Source: Litorimonas sp964425355 (GTDB lineage: Bacteria > Pseudomonadota > Alphaproteobacteria > Caulobacterales > Maricaulaceae). Taken from it: 29,138 nucleotides of DNA. The first letter of the stretch is position 1. Each line of letters starts with the position of its first letter. Below are positions 22,514 through 29,138 of the stretch, one piece after another. The translations under genes and the position numbers were made by a program. The DNA is taken from positions 1 to 29,138 of the forward strand of contig CAYRMO010000028.1 of NCBI GenBank assembly GCA_964425355.1, read 5' to 3'. The notes under the pieces are model-generated. The model worked only from the letters and a program-made list of their open reading frames with translations, did not search any database and was not told the origin of the DNA.

Positions 22514-24415
22514 ACTCTACAAACCAATACGACTTCATTATTTCCTGACGTGAAGCGGTCAATTGGACCTCTTACAAAGCTCAGGCAAAGCCGCATAATT
22601 TTCATCTACCTCATGCTTTATACAATAGGGGTCATGTTTGTCTTAGCCTTTCCAAATAGTGGATTATCTGCCTTTGGTCATAGCTTGGCTTTACCTGGAT
22701 CCGGTTACTTAAGCGGCTGGCCTTTTGACGGAACTAACATGATCAGCCTCGTCTTATTTACGCTTAGCTTAGCGGCGTTAGGCTTTTCTGGGTTTTTATG
22801 GTTTGCAACCGGGAATGTCGTACTCCCGCCCATGATTTGGATGGCGATCGCGGTTGGATCATTTTTTTGGAAAGGTCAAAACCTTGAAGTTGAAATTGGA
22901 ATAGGCACGACTTGCCTCGCATTTTCAATTGGTCCCGTCTGTATTGGATTGCTTTATGCTTATCGTTACATATCCTTGCAAAAGGGGCGTTTCCAACGCA
23001 AAAAAATAAATGCGCTTCTCATCCAAGATGCACCGAAAATTGAGGCTGTTATCCGGACGGAAAGACGTGAGTTATCTTTGACAGAGCTAAAGCAAATGCG
23101 GCTTCTATTGGATCGCGCTTTGCAGCCAATCGATCAATTTGAAGGGTTTGAATGGATTGATCAATTTCAAACCTCGGCCGTGCGCTATCAGATCAATTTT
23201 ATATCTTATGCGCTCGCTTTGGCGCAAGCCAACTATATGCCGGATTTCACAGGATATCTCTCACAGGCCCAAAGAAACCTGAAAGCCAAGCAAGAGAGCC
23301 ACCGGATTTGGAAATATTGGAAGCTTGAAAATCTCTGGGGCAATTTGCGATCCGGCGCTGACCCAATTGCGCGTGACAATATTATGTATTCGGGGTTTGT
23401 CGGGGCGCAGCTTGCCTATGCCCGCCAGGCTGACCGGCGAGGCGCCGCCCATCTCGACGGCTTGAATTGTCGTCACCGGGAAACAGAGTTTTCCTATAGC
23501 CAAGATGAAATGATAAGGACTTTAGTTGCGCAATATAGGAACGCCAATTTCGGACTTCTATCGTGTGAACCAAATTGGGTTTACCCGCTTTGCAATGCGA
23601 TCACGGCGACGGCCATTCGGGCACATGATGCACAAAACGGCACCGCATATTGGGACGAAATATCCAAAGAATTTAGACAATCCCTTGAAACTGAATTCAT
23701 CACACCGGGAGGAAAATTCATTCCCTTTCGCTCAAATTATACCGGCTTTGCTCCGCCACAAATCGGAGGCGCTGTCATGCAGGCATTCCCATGTTTCTTT
23801 CTCAATGCCATTTTGCCTGATATCGCAAAGCGACAATGGCGCGCCTTGCAAATAGAGATGGCCGGCAAGGATTGGCGTAAAAAACTCTGGCCTATTGACG
23901 TCGGGAATTACGGATTTTCACGCGCCTCTAGTTATGCCGCGACGGCTCTGGCGGCCCGGGAATTGGGTGATAATGAAACAGCTGATCTTTTGCTGGACCA
24001 TATGGATGATGCGTGTCCCATCATAGAAAAAAATGGGATTGCTCACAATAGTCGTGGCTCGCTTTGGGCGAATGCCAACGCCTTTATGGCGCGCACAAGC
24101 CACAAAAATGCTCTGCAAAATCTCGTAACGAAATCCACAAATGATAGAGATAAATCCCCTTATCTCGCCGACGTCGATCCGCAAAGTGTATTGGTTGCTA
24201 AAGCCAGATATGAAGATGGGGCTTTATCAATCATTGCCTATCCGTCGCAATTTCCAGGGGTCAAAGCCTTGAAAATTGCGGGGTTAGTTCCGCAGGCAAA
24301 ATATCACGTAAATTCAAATCCTAATGCGCGCTTCACCGCGGGCATGGACGGCACTCAGATTATCAATTTTCCTCTGAATGGCCGCACTGAAATCATCATT
24401 CGTAAAATCGCATAG
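22505..24415 (+). CDS. membrane-anchored linalool dehydratase/isomerase-family protein
   Basis: A 636-residue protein. The N-terminal third has about four membrane helices (about 31-50, 77-100, 103-122, 132-155). From about 220 the sequence follows the linalool dehydratase/isomerase (LDI) alpha/alpha-barrel family of Castellaniella: QINFISYALALAQ, WKYWKLENLWGN, DPIARDNIMYSGF (about 287-299), and LLSCEPNWVYPLCNA in which Cys354, Glu355 and Cys363 match the CEP-x6-C active-site motif of LDI. A later stretch GFSRASSYAATALAARELGD and the LLDHMDD segment also align with LDI. LDI interconverts myrcene, linalool and geraniol; the substrate here is unknown, and an N-terminal membrane domain is not part of the characterised soluble enzyme. 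It follows the regulator by 23 bases and shows no strong ribosome site. Confidence 0.8.
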   Translation: MQSTLQTNTTSLFPDVKRSIGPLTKLRQSRIIFIYLMLYTIGVMFVLAFPNSGLSAFGHSLALPGSGYLSGWPFDGTNMISLVLFTLSLAALGFSGFLWFATGNVVLPPMIWMAIAVGSFFWKGQNLEVEIGIGTTCLAFSIGPVCIGLLYAYRYISLQKGRFQRKKINALLIQDAPKIEAVIRTERRELSLTELKQMRLLLDRALQPIDQFEGFEWIDQFQTSAVRYQINFISYALALAQANYMPDFTGYLSQAQRNLKAKQESHRIWKYWKLENLWGNLRSGADPIARDNIMYSGFVGAQLAYARQADRRGAAHLDGLNCRHRETEFSYSQDEMIRTLVAQYRNANFGLLSCEPNWVYPLCNAITATAIRAHDAQNGTAYWDEISKEFRQSLETEFITPGGKFIPFRSNYTGFAPPQIGGAVMQAFPCFFLNAILPDIAKRQWRALQIEMAGKDWRKKLWPIDVGNYGFSRASSYAATALAARELGDNETADLLLDHMDDACPIIEKNGIAHNSRGSLWANANAFMARTSHKNALQNLVTKSTNDRDKSPYLADVDPQSVLVAKARYEDGALSIIAYPSQFPGVKALKIAGLVPQAKYHVNSNPNARFTAGMDGTQIINFPLNGRTEIIIRKIA

Positions 24416-24424
24416 GAGGTCGTC

Positions 24425-25004
24425 ATGGTATGTTGCGCCCTAATTTCAATTGTCTTGGCGGCTTTAGTCTGGCCCCTGCGTTACCTTTTTCGCATGGTAA
24501 GACCCGCAAAAACTCCGCCGCTTATGTGGCAACTCGCAGGCGTCGAAAATCCTCAAAACGCCGTCCCCAGATTTTCAATATCGGCAAGACTAGAGAGTGT
24601 CGGTTATGCGCTTTCCGGCCTCGGTTTTGTCATTCGGAATGAGCATAATGCCCGTATTCATATTGCGACCGCCATCGCGGTTATGGCACTTGGAACTTAT
24701 TTCCAGATAAGCGGATCAGATTGGATTATTCTTATTTTGGCCATCATCAGCGTATTATTTGCCGAAACAATTAATACGGCGTTTGAATATCTTTGCGATG
24801 TCGTATCTCCGCAAAAAAAACGAAGTCGTCAAACATGCCAAAGATATCGCGGCAGGGGCGGTTCTTATAACGGCCATTGGTGCGGTTATAATCGGGGCAA
24901 TTGTCTTGCTGCCATATATTATAAGCGATTTGGGAATTGGAGTGGAATATGTCGGTGTCCTGGACATGGCAGCGTCTTCATATGCATCGGACCAACCAGA
25001 GTGA
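24425..25004 (+). pseudogene. diacylglycerol/undecaprenol kinase-family gene frameshifted at an A8 tract
   Basis: A strong ribosome site (AGGAGG, 24415-24420) overlaps the stop of the preceding gene and precedes the ATG. The first frame encodes an N-terminal membrane helix and then the DgkA core: GFVIRNEHNARIHIATAIAV, two further helices and FAETINTAFEYLCDVVSP, including the catalytic-type Glu in E-x2-NTAFE. At A8 (24813-24820) the frame is lost; the next frame continues the family exactly with NEVVKHAKDIAAGAVLI and a final helix, stopping at 25004. Removing one A gives P-Q-K-N-E and a continuous protein of about 192 residues. Untreated, translation runs on to 25036 with unrelated sequence. 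This may be a sequencing error, a mutation, or slippage at the A tract. The family phosphorylates diacylglycerol or undecaprenol in the inner membrane. Confidence 0.8.
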
Positions 25005-25103
25005 ATGGCAAATACTCACAATTCTGCCTAGGGTAGTAGATCTTGTCTTATCCGAGAGACATAGGCGAGAGCTTCAAAATGGTAGATTCGTAGGACCCGA
25101 TAA

Positions 25104-25244
25104 TTATCATTTTTCCTGGGTGTTGCTTTAGCGGCGGCAAAGGCAATTTTGGTTGTTGTATTTGCAAACGAGTTGCGGGATCATAGACGCGTTTTAAATG
25201 ACGCTATCATGGAGGCGGCAATCTCGCGGCTTTATCTGATCATC
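25104..25244 (+). pseudogene. possible remnant of a NorF/COX4-like subunit gene
   Basis: The frame in phase with the following DsbD-like gene opens after a stop at 25101 and encodes LSFFLGVALAAAKAILVVVF followed by ANELRDHRRVLNDAI. The A-x-AK-x2-LV-x4-F-x3-LRD pattern resembles the last helix of NorF/cytochrome c oxidase subunit IV-like proteins. No ATG or ribosome site is present, so it would be a broken 3' fragment after the frameshifted kinase gene. The resemblance is short and tentative; it may be chance. Confidence 0.22.
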
Positions 25245-27311
25245 ATGACCCGATTTTTGCTTTTTCTATTGCTGTTGCTGTCTTTGACAACATCCGCTTT
25301 TGGTCGCCAGACAGAGACGCTGGATACGGGCAAGGTTTCAGCGTCGCTCGTATCGTCCTTAGATCGGGTTGCTCCGGGTGGGACAGTCTGGGTCGCTTTG
25401 CGAACAGAGCTCGACGAGGGCTGGCACACCTATTGGCGCAACCCTGGTGATAGTGGAGAACCCGTGCAATTGACATGGAGACTCCCGCAGGGATTTGAGG
25501 CTGGCCCCATTGCTTGGCCTTTGCCTTATCCCATCCCGACAGGACCCATTGTGAATTATGGGTTTGAGGGTGCGCCGCTTTTTCCCGTTGAGATAACGGT
25601 TCCTGACACGGTCCTAGCGGGTGAAACCGTCTCCCTGACCTTGGATTTCTATTACCTTGTCTGTGCCGATATCTGTATTCCGGAAGAGGGCCAGCTAACA
25701 CTGGACCTGGATGTCGGTGAACCCATAGGTGACAAGGGTTGGGCGCCCCATATTGAAGCGGCTGTTTTAGCAAGTCCGCGGCCTGACAATATTCTCGGTG
25801 CTGCCAAGGTCTCACCTGACGTCGCAACGGGTGGACTGACCCTGACATTTACGGATCTTCCCAAAGGTCAAATAAGCGAGGCCTATTTCTTTCCCTTTGA
25901 TCAGGGTGTTTTGGGGCATAGCACACCACAAGATTTTCGTCGAGGCGACAAAGGGATTGCCTTGACCACAGATCCTGAATTTCTCTGGGGAAATGGTATC
26001 GCAGACACAATTGAAGGCGTCTTGAAATATAAGCTAGATGGGACGGTTCAGGGCGACGTTGTGAGCGTCACGACCCATAGCACGCTGGACATTGGACAAA
26101 CGGGTCAGGCGGACGGATCTATGGGACTAATTGCGGCGGCTTTTGGGGCCTTACTGGGCGGATTAATTCTCAATCTTATGCCCTGCGTCTTTCCGATAAT
26201 TTCGCTCAAGGCGCTTAGCCTTGCCAAATCGGCGCATGGGGATCGTTTGCCGGCGCAACGCGCGGCCTGGGCTTATACGCTGGGCGTCCTGCTGACCTTT
26301 GCTGTTTTGGCGAGTGTTTTAATTATATTCAAAGCTGCGGGCGCGCAGATTGGTTGGGGGTTTCAATTGCAATCGCCCAAAGTGGTTGGCGCGCTGGCGC
26401 TTTTGCTATTTGTAATTGGATTGAACTTGCTTGGCCTTTTCGAATTCGGCACGCGGTTGCAAGGGGTCGGCGATGGTCTGACTTCACGCGGCGGATTGTC
26501 GGGCTCTTGCTTTACTGGTGTTTTGGCGGTTATTGTCGCCACACCCTGTACCGCACCTTACATGGCGGGAGCTATTGGTTATGCGCTCGCCCAGCCAGCC
26601 TTGACCACAATGATTGTCTTTTTATCCCTTGGATTCGGTTTTGCCCTGCCATTTCTATTGCTAGGATATATTCCAGGCCTGCTCGCAAAACTGCCAAAGC
26701 CCGGGCCCTGGATGGAGACATTCCGGCAGGTCCTGGCCTTCCCCATGTTCGCCGCTGCTATCTGGCTCGTTTGGGTTCTGATCTTGCAAGTGGGCGCCAA
26801 TGGGGCAGGGCTCTTGCTGATCGCCATGTTGCTGGCAGGCTTTGCGGTTTGGTTAGGGCGTCGCGGCTCGACCCTGCTAAAAGGTCTCGCCTTTATGGCG
26901 GCCCTTATGGCGCTTATTTTGCCATTGACGCTTTCGACGGGCACGACAGACATAAAGCACGCCAATCTCAACAGCGAGATTTGGTCGCCTGAACGGGTCG
27001 CAGAATTACGCGCAGAGGGGCGTCCCGTATTTGTAGATTTCACGGCTGCCTGGTGTGTGACGTGTAAGGTCAATGAACAACTTGTTTTGAAAACCGATCG
27101 GACGCAGGCCTTGTTTGAGCGTACAAATACGGCGTTTCTCATTGCGGATTGGACGAATAGAGACGCCCGGATAGCAGCAGAGCTGGAGCGTTATGGCCGA
27201 GCAGGCGTACCTCTATATCTAGCCTATCCAAAATCTCACAAAGATGTTACAGCTTTAGTACTGCCACAAACCCTAAGTTTCAGTATATTAGAAGAAACAC
27301 TGGAAGAATAG
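25245..27311 (+). CDS. scsB: DsbD/ScsB-type transmembrane thiol-disulfide electron transporter
   Basis: I chose the ATG at 25245 since the product then begins MTRFLLFLLLLLSLTTSAFG, a clear signal peptide; longer in-frame starts (ATG 25209, TTG 25149) are possible and the nearest GGAGG (25210) would not suit 25245. The protein has 688 residues: a periplasmic alpha domain with Cys140 and Cys144 (YYLVCADIC), a membrane domain of about eight helices with the redox pair Cys314 (NLMPCVFP) and Cys435 (VATPCTAPY), and a C-terminal periplasmic thioredoxin domain with AAWCVTC (Cys604, Cys607). This is the ScsB branch of DsbD proteins, which carry electrons from cytoplasmic thioredoxin to periplasmic partners. 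It lies 22 bases upstream of a periplasmic redoxin gene, the likely partner. Confidence 0.9.
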   Translation: MTRFLLFLLLLLSLTTSAFGRQTETLDTGKVSASLVSSLDRVAPGGTVWVALRTELDEGWHTYWRNPGDSGEPVQLTWRLPQGFEAGPIAWPLPYPIPTGPIVNYGFEGAPLFPVEITVPDTVLAGETVSLTLDFYYLVCADICIPEEGQLTLDLDVGEPIGDKGWAPHIEAAVLASPRPDNILGAAKVSPDVATGGLTLTFTDLPKGQISEAYFFPFDQGVLGHSTPQDFRRGDKGIALTTDPEFLWGNGIADTIEGVLKYKLDGTVQGDVVSVTTHSTLDIGQTGQADGSMGLIAAAFGALLGGLILNLMPCVFPIISLKALSLAKSAHGDRLPAQRAAWAYTLGVLLTFAVLASVLIIFKAAGAQIGWGFQLQSPKVVGALALLLFVIGLNLLGLFEFGTRLQGVGDGLTSRGGLSGSCFTGVLAVIVATPCTAPYMAGAIGYALAQPALTTMIVFLSLGFGFALPFLLLGYIPGLLAKLPKPGPWMETFRQVLAFPMFAAAIWLVWVLILQVGANGAGLLLIAMLLAGFAVWLGRRGSTLLKGLAFMAALMALILPLTLSTGTTDIKHANLNSEIWSPERVAELRAEGRPVFVDFTAAWCVTCKVNEQLVLKTDRTQALFERTNTAFLIADWTNRDARIAAELERYGRAGVPLYLAYPKSHKDVTALVLPQTLSFSILEETLEE

Positions 27312-27333
27312 TTTCAAGAGGACGCAGGTTAAA

Positions 27334-27948
27334 ATGAAAACCCTTATGACTGCCACAGCCATTCTTGGCCTTTTAGCCACAGCCTCGACGGCGTCCGCCA
27401 AAATAGCGAATGGAACAAATGTTACAGATATGACCGTAACAGATTCTAACGGAGTCGCGCATAATCTCTCAGATTTCAGCGGCAAGCGCGTCATCTTGGA
27501 ATGGACAAATGATGGCTGCCCATATGTGCAAAAACACTATGACACGGATAATATGCAAGCGCTTCAAAAAGAGGCAACTTTGGATGGTGACACCGTTTGG
27601 CTATCTGTCATTTCCAGCGCGCCCGGCAAACAGGGCTATGTCACAGGTGAGGGCGCAAATGAGTTGACGATGTCTCGAGACGCCGCACCAAACGCCGTCA
27701 TTCTTGATCCTGCGGGTGAAATGGGAAAGACATTTGCAGCCAAAACGACGCCGCATATGTATATCATCAATGAAGGCGGAACACTCGTCTATCAAGGTGC
27801 GATTGATGATAACCCGTCAGCCCGTAAGTCGACGGTTGCAGGTGCGAAAAACTATGTGCGCGCGGCCATTTCCGACCTTGATGCTGGCCGAAGCGTGGCT
27901 GAGGCTGACACCGCCCCTTATGGCTGTTCCGTCAAATATGGTAGCTAG
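27334..27948 (+). CDS. periplasmic redoxin/peroxiredoxin-like protein (PprX-like)
   Basis: A 204-residue product with a signal peptide ending in ASTASA (residue about 22) and a thioredoxin-fold redoxin domain: LSDFSGKRVILEWTNDGCPY with a single active-site Cys62 in GCPYVQKHY, NAVILDPAGEMGKTFAAKTTPHMYII with the cis-Pro motif TTPHMYI, and a second conserved Cys198 in the C-terminal PYGCSVKY. The single N-terminal Cys plus C-terminal Cys suggests a two-Cys peroxidase-like cycle rather than a CXXC reductase. In Caulobacter, ScsB reduces a periplasmic peroxiredoxin-like partner (PprX) encoded beside it, the same arrangement as here. Whether this protein reduces peroxide is inference. AGAGGA precedes the ATG. 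Confidence 0.8.
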   Translation: MKTLMTATAILGLLATASTASAKIANGTNVTDMTVTDSNGVAHNLSDFSGKRVILEWTNDGCPYVQKHYDTDNMQALQKEATLDGDTVWLSVISSAPGKQGYVTGEGANELTMSRDAAPNAVILDPAGEMGKTFAAKTTPHMYIINEGGTLVYQGAIDDNPSARKSTVAGAKNYVRAAISDLDAGRSVAEADTAPYGCSVKYGS

Positions 27949-27967
27949 TGCGTTTTGCACTAAAGCT

Positions 27968-28024
27968 AAGACAAAGTTTCAATTTTAAGACAATGATTCA
28001 ATTTTAAGACAATGATTCAATTTC
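27968..28024. repeat. three tandem 19-bp repeats
   Basis: The unit AAGACAATGATTCAATTTT occurs at 27987-28005, with an 18/19 copy at 28006-28024 and a 17/19 copy at 27968-27986. The array fills the gap between the redoxin stop and the terminator hairpin, and its last copy overlaps the stop codon of the minus-strand gene ending at 28023. Confidence 0.85.
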
Positions 28025-28916
28025 AAGGCCCGCTTCCGAACGGGTCTTTTCGTTTCACGGTTCTAAATCCGATATGATTGGTCGGTAGGTCAGCCTCTTG
28101 TGGTTGGCGGGCGGATCCCCGATAGCGGGCGCAATAATTTTCAGCACAGAGAAATGAGCCGCCTTTAATGGCAAAGCTAGCCGTGGGGTAAGAGGTTGCG
28201 TAATCCGTTTTCGTCCATTCCCAGACATTGCCGATCATATCATATAGGCCAAGATCATTGGGTGGATAACAACCCACAGGTGCCCGCAATACATGCCCAT
28301 CCTCCTGCGTGTTTTCTATCGGGAAGGCACCCTGCCACGTATTAGCCAGTTCCGTCTCATTTGGCGTACGGTCTTCACCCCAAACATAAAGCGTATCTGC
28401 TCCAGCCTTCGCCGCATATTCCCACTCGGCCTCACTTGGTAGGTCCCGACCCGCCCATTCCGCATAGGCGAGAGCGTCAAAATGAGAGATCTGAACAACG
28501 GGGTGGGTCGCTTTGCCCGCAATAGAACTGTCGGGGCCGTCCGGGTGCCGCCAATTCGCGCCTTCAACAAATTGCCACCAATTCGGATTTGCCTGAGTTG
28601 GCGGCATAAAAACTGCCGCGCCCGGAACATCAAACCCAGCCTGCGGTTTTTCGGCCGTTGTTACATAATTGGTGGCCTCGACAAATTCCGCAAATTGGCC
28701 ATTTGTCACTTCATATTTATCGATTTGAAAGTCATTAAATGACGCCTGGCGCTCGCGCTCTTCTGGATAGGTTTGATTATTTCCGAGTGTGATGTGCTGG
28801 CCTTTAATGACGTTTGAGAGGCCAAACTCGGCATGGCATTTCGAGGTGGATATGTCCGTGTTCTGCTGACACGCGGCCAGAATGATAGCGGCCAATATGA
28901 GGGGCGTTTTTCGCAT
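28023..28916 (-). CDS. formylglycine-generating enzyme (SUMF1)-family lipoprotein
   Basis: A 297-residue lipoprotein with lipobox LAAC (Cys16). The FGE-sulfatase domain spans about 35-287: FQIDKYEVTNGQFAEFV (63-79), THPVVQISHFDALAYAEWAG (137-156), RDLPSEAEWEYAAKAG (157-172), YDMIGNVWEWT (225-235) and IKGGSFLCAENYCARYRG (250-267). The last contains Cys257 and Cys262, matching the copper-binding Cys pair of true formylglycine-generating enzymes (GGSYMC-x4-C in human SUMF1), and the ending NHIGFR is also typical. Many bacterial SUMF1-fold proteins lack these Cys, so genuine oxidase activity is possible. FGE converts a Cys in sulfatases to formylglycine; no sulfatase is in the window. Its outer-envelope location by lipidation is notable. 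The last codons overlap the opposing operon's terminator. Confidence 0.88.
   Translation of the reverse strand: MRKTPLILAAIILAACQQNTDISTSKCHAEFGLSNVIKGQHITLGNNQTYPEERERQASFNDFQIDKYEVTNGQFAEFVEATNYVTTAEKPQAGFDVPGAAVFMPPTQANPNWWQFVEGANWRHPDGPDSSIAGKATHPVVQISHFDALAYAEWAGRDLPSEAEWEYAAKAGADTLYVWGEDRTPNETELANTWQGAFPIENTQEDGHVLRAPVGCYPPNDLGLYDMIGNVWEWTKTDYATSYPTASFAIKGGSFLCAENYCARYRGSARQPQEADLPTNHIGFRTVKRKDPFGSGP
28025..28050 (+). terminator. rho-independent terminator of the ScsB/redoxin operon
   Basis: AAGGCCCG (28025-28032) pairs with CGGGTCTT (28041-28048) over an 8-nt loop with one G-T pair, ending in TTTT (28047-28050). It lies inside the 3' end of the convergent gene. Confidence 0.6.
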
Positions 28917-28921
28917 GGTTT

Positions 28922-28949
28922 GTTATAGGAGAAGGCGCGTAAATTTAAA
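28922..28949 (-). promoter_or_regulatory. candidate promoter giving a leaderless transcript of the FGE-like gene
   Basis: On the minus strand TTTAAA (-35, 4/6) at 28944-28949, 16-nt spacer and TATAAC (-10, 5/6) at 28922-28927. The ATG (28916) is only five bases after the -10 box and no Shine-Dalgarno sequence is present, so the mRNA may start at the ATG. Confidence 0.35.
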
Positions 28950-28995
28950 GGGGGTTGGGTGATATGTGGGTTGGAGGGCAAGCTCGTTTGTAAAA

Positions 28996-29009
28996 TAGAA
29001 CCGGTTCTA
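28996..29009. promoter_or_regulatory. perfect 14-bp palindrome, LacI-family-like operator core
   Basis: TAGAACCGGTTCTA is a perfect palindrome containing AACCGGTT, which fits the AANCGNTT core common to LacI-family operators. It lies about 80 bases upstream of the FGE-like gene and about 75 bases from the tRNA. Confidence 0.4.
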
Positions 29010-29081
29010 CATGGACGGCATTCAATGTTTGAAATGTGACTTGGGAAGAGGGCGTTTGAAAATTGAAATTTTTAAGAAAAA

Positions 29082-29138
29082 TAGTGCCCCCACACGGACT
29101 TGAACCGCGGACCCCCTGATTACAAATCTCACTCTCTA
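29082..29138 (-). tRNA. 3' part of a tRNA-Thr (anticodon TGT), cut by the window edge or a fragment
   Basis: On the minus strand: anticodon loop TTTGTAA (anticodon TGT), variable loop, a good T arm (CGCGG-TTCAAGT-CCGTG with one G-T pair) and the 3' acceptor strand TGGGGGC with discriminator A at 29085. The terminal triplet is CTA, not CCA. The anticodon stem pairs poorly: TGAGA against TCAGG gives only two Watson-Crick pairs. Either it is a diverged or decayed tRNA, or only the 3' half is genuine tRNA sequence (for example an attachment-site copy). The 5' half is outside the window. Confidence 0.6.

Noticed and set aside
24759..25004. Separate 81-codon gene downstream of the lipid-kinase gene
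   Set aside because: Its second half is the C-terminal part of the DgkA-type protein; the two frames are one gene split at the A8 tract.
25243..25848. 201-codon minus-strand frame
   Set aside because: Antisense to the signal peptide and alpha domain of the ScsB-type protein; no family features.
26354..26992. 212-codon plus-strand frame inside the ScsB-type gene
   Set aside because: Out of frame with the clearly conserved transporter sequence; Arg/Trp-rich composition typical of an offset frame.
27968..28024. CRISPR array
   Set aside because: The 19-bp units are directly adjacent with no spacers and no cas genes are nearby; it is a simple tandem repeat.

Overview
The window looks like chromosomal or integrated DNA of an alphaproteobacterium with moderate GC. 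The basis is a P-type VirB/VirD4 type IV secretion system (T4SS), a TadG-like protein, a Caulobacter-style ScsB/PprX redox pair and weak AAGGAG-type ribosome binding sites. A Hyphomonadaceae/Caulobacterales-like host is a guess from gene content, not a demonstrated placement.

Region 1 (1-7833, + strand) is the distal part of a T4SS operon: virB5 (5' end cut off by the window), a small lipoprotein in a VirB7-like role, virB6, a tiny ORF, virB8, virB9, virB10, virB11 and virD4, with short spacers or overlaps. The virB1-virB4 genes, if present, lie upstream. No relaxase or other DNA-processing gene is visible.

Region 2 (7834-16803) is an accessory island next to the T4SS. On the minus strand are a VirB1-like lytic transglycosylase, a 277-residue acidic protein, a lipoprotein with a TTG start and a TrbM-like exported protein. 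On the plus strand is a two-gene unit: a lipoprotein followed by a 1096-residue protein with a class-3-lipase-like domain (GQSLGG, YRGT), RTX-like repeats and no signal peptide. The C-terminus of this large protein aligns without gaps, about 50% identical over 90 residues by hand count, to the C-terminus of the 277-residue protein. I read this as a candidate T4SS effector/immunity module carrying a shared C-terminal recruitment domain. It is analogous to, but not recognisably the same as, the XVIPCD of Xanthomonas. This is the most interesting part of the window.

Region 3 (16804-21503) is on the minus strand: a multi-pass mannosyltransferase-like protein, a DUF547 protein and a TadG-like VWA protein. 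An intergenic stretch follows, holding an orphan rho-independent terminator.

Region 4 (21504-25244, + strand) has a small membrane protein translationally abutted to a winged-helix regulator, then a membrane-anchored linalool dehydratase/isomerase-family protein and a diacylglycerol-kinase-family gene frameshifted at an A8 tract. A degraded gene fragment follows. A 17-bp palindrome-like element occurs at the promoter of the regulator operon and again at the start of the dehydratase gene (14/17 identical).

Region 5 (25245-29138) holds a DsbD/ScsB-type electron transporter, a periplasmic redoxin, three 19-bp tandem repeats with a terminator, a formylglycine-generating-enzyme-like lipoprotein on the minus strand, a perfect 14-bp palindrome, and at the very edge the 3' part of a tRNA (anticodon TGT, Thr) whose anticodon stem does not pair well.
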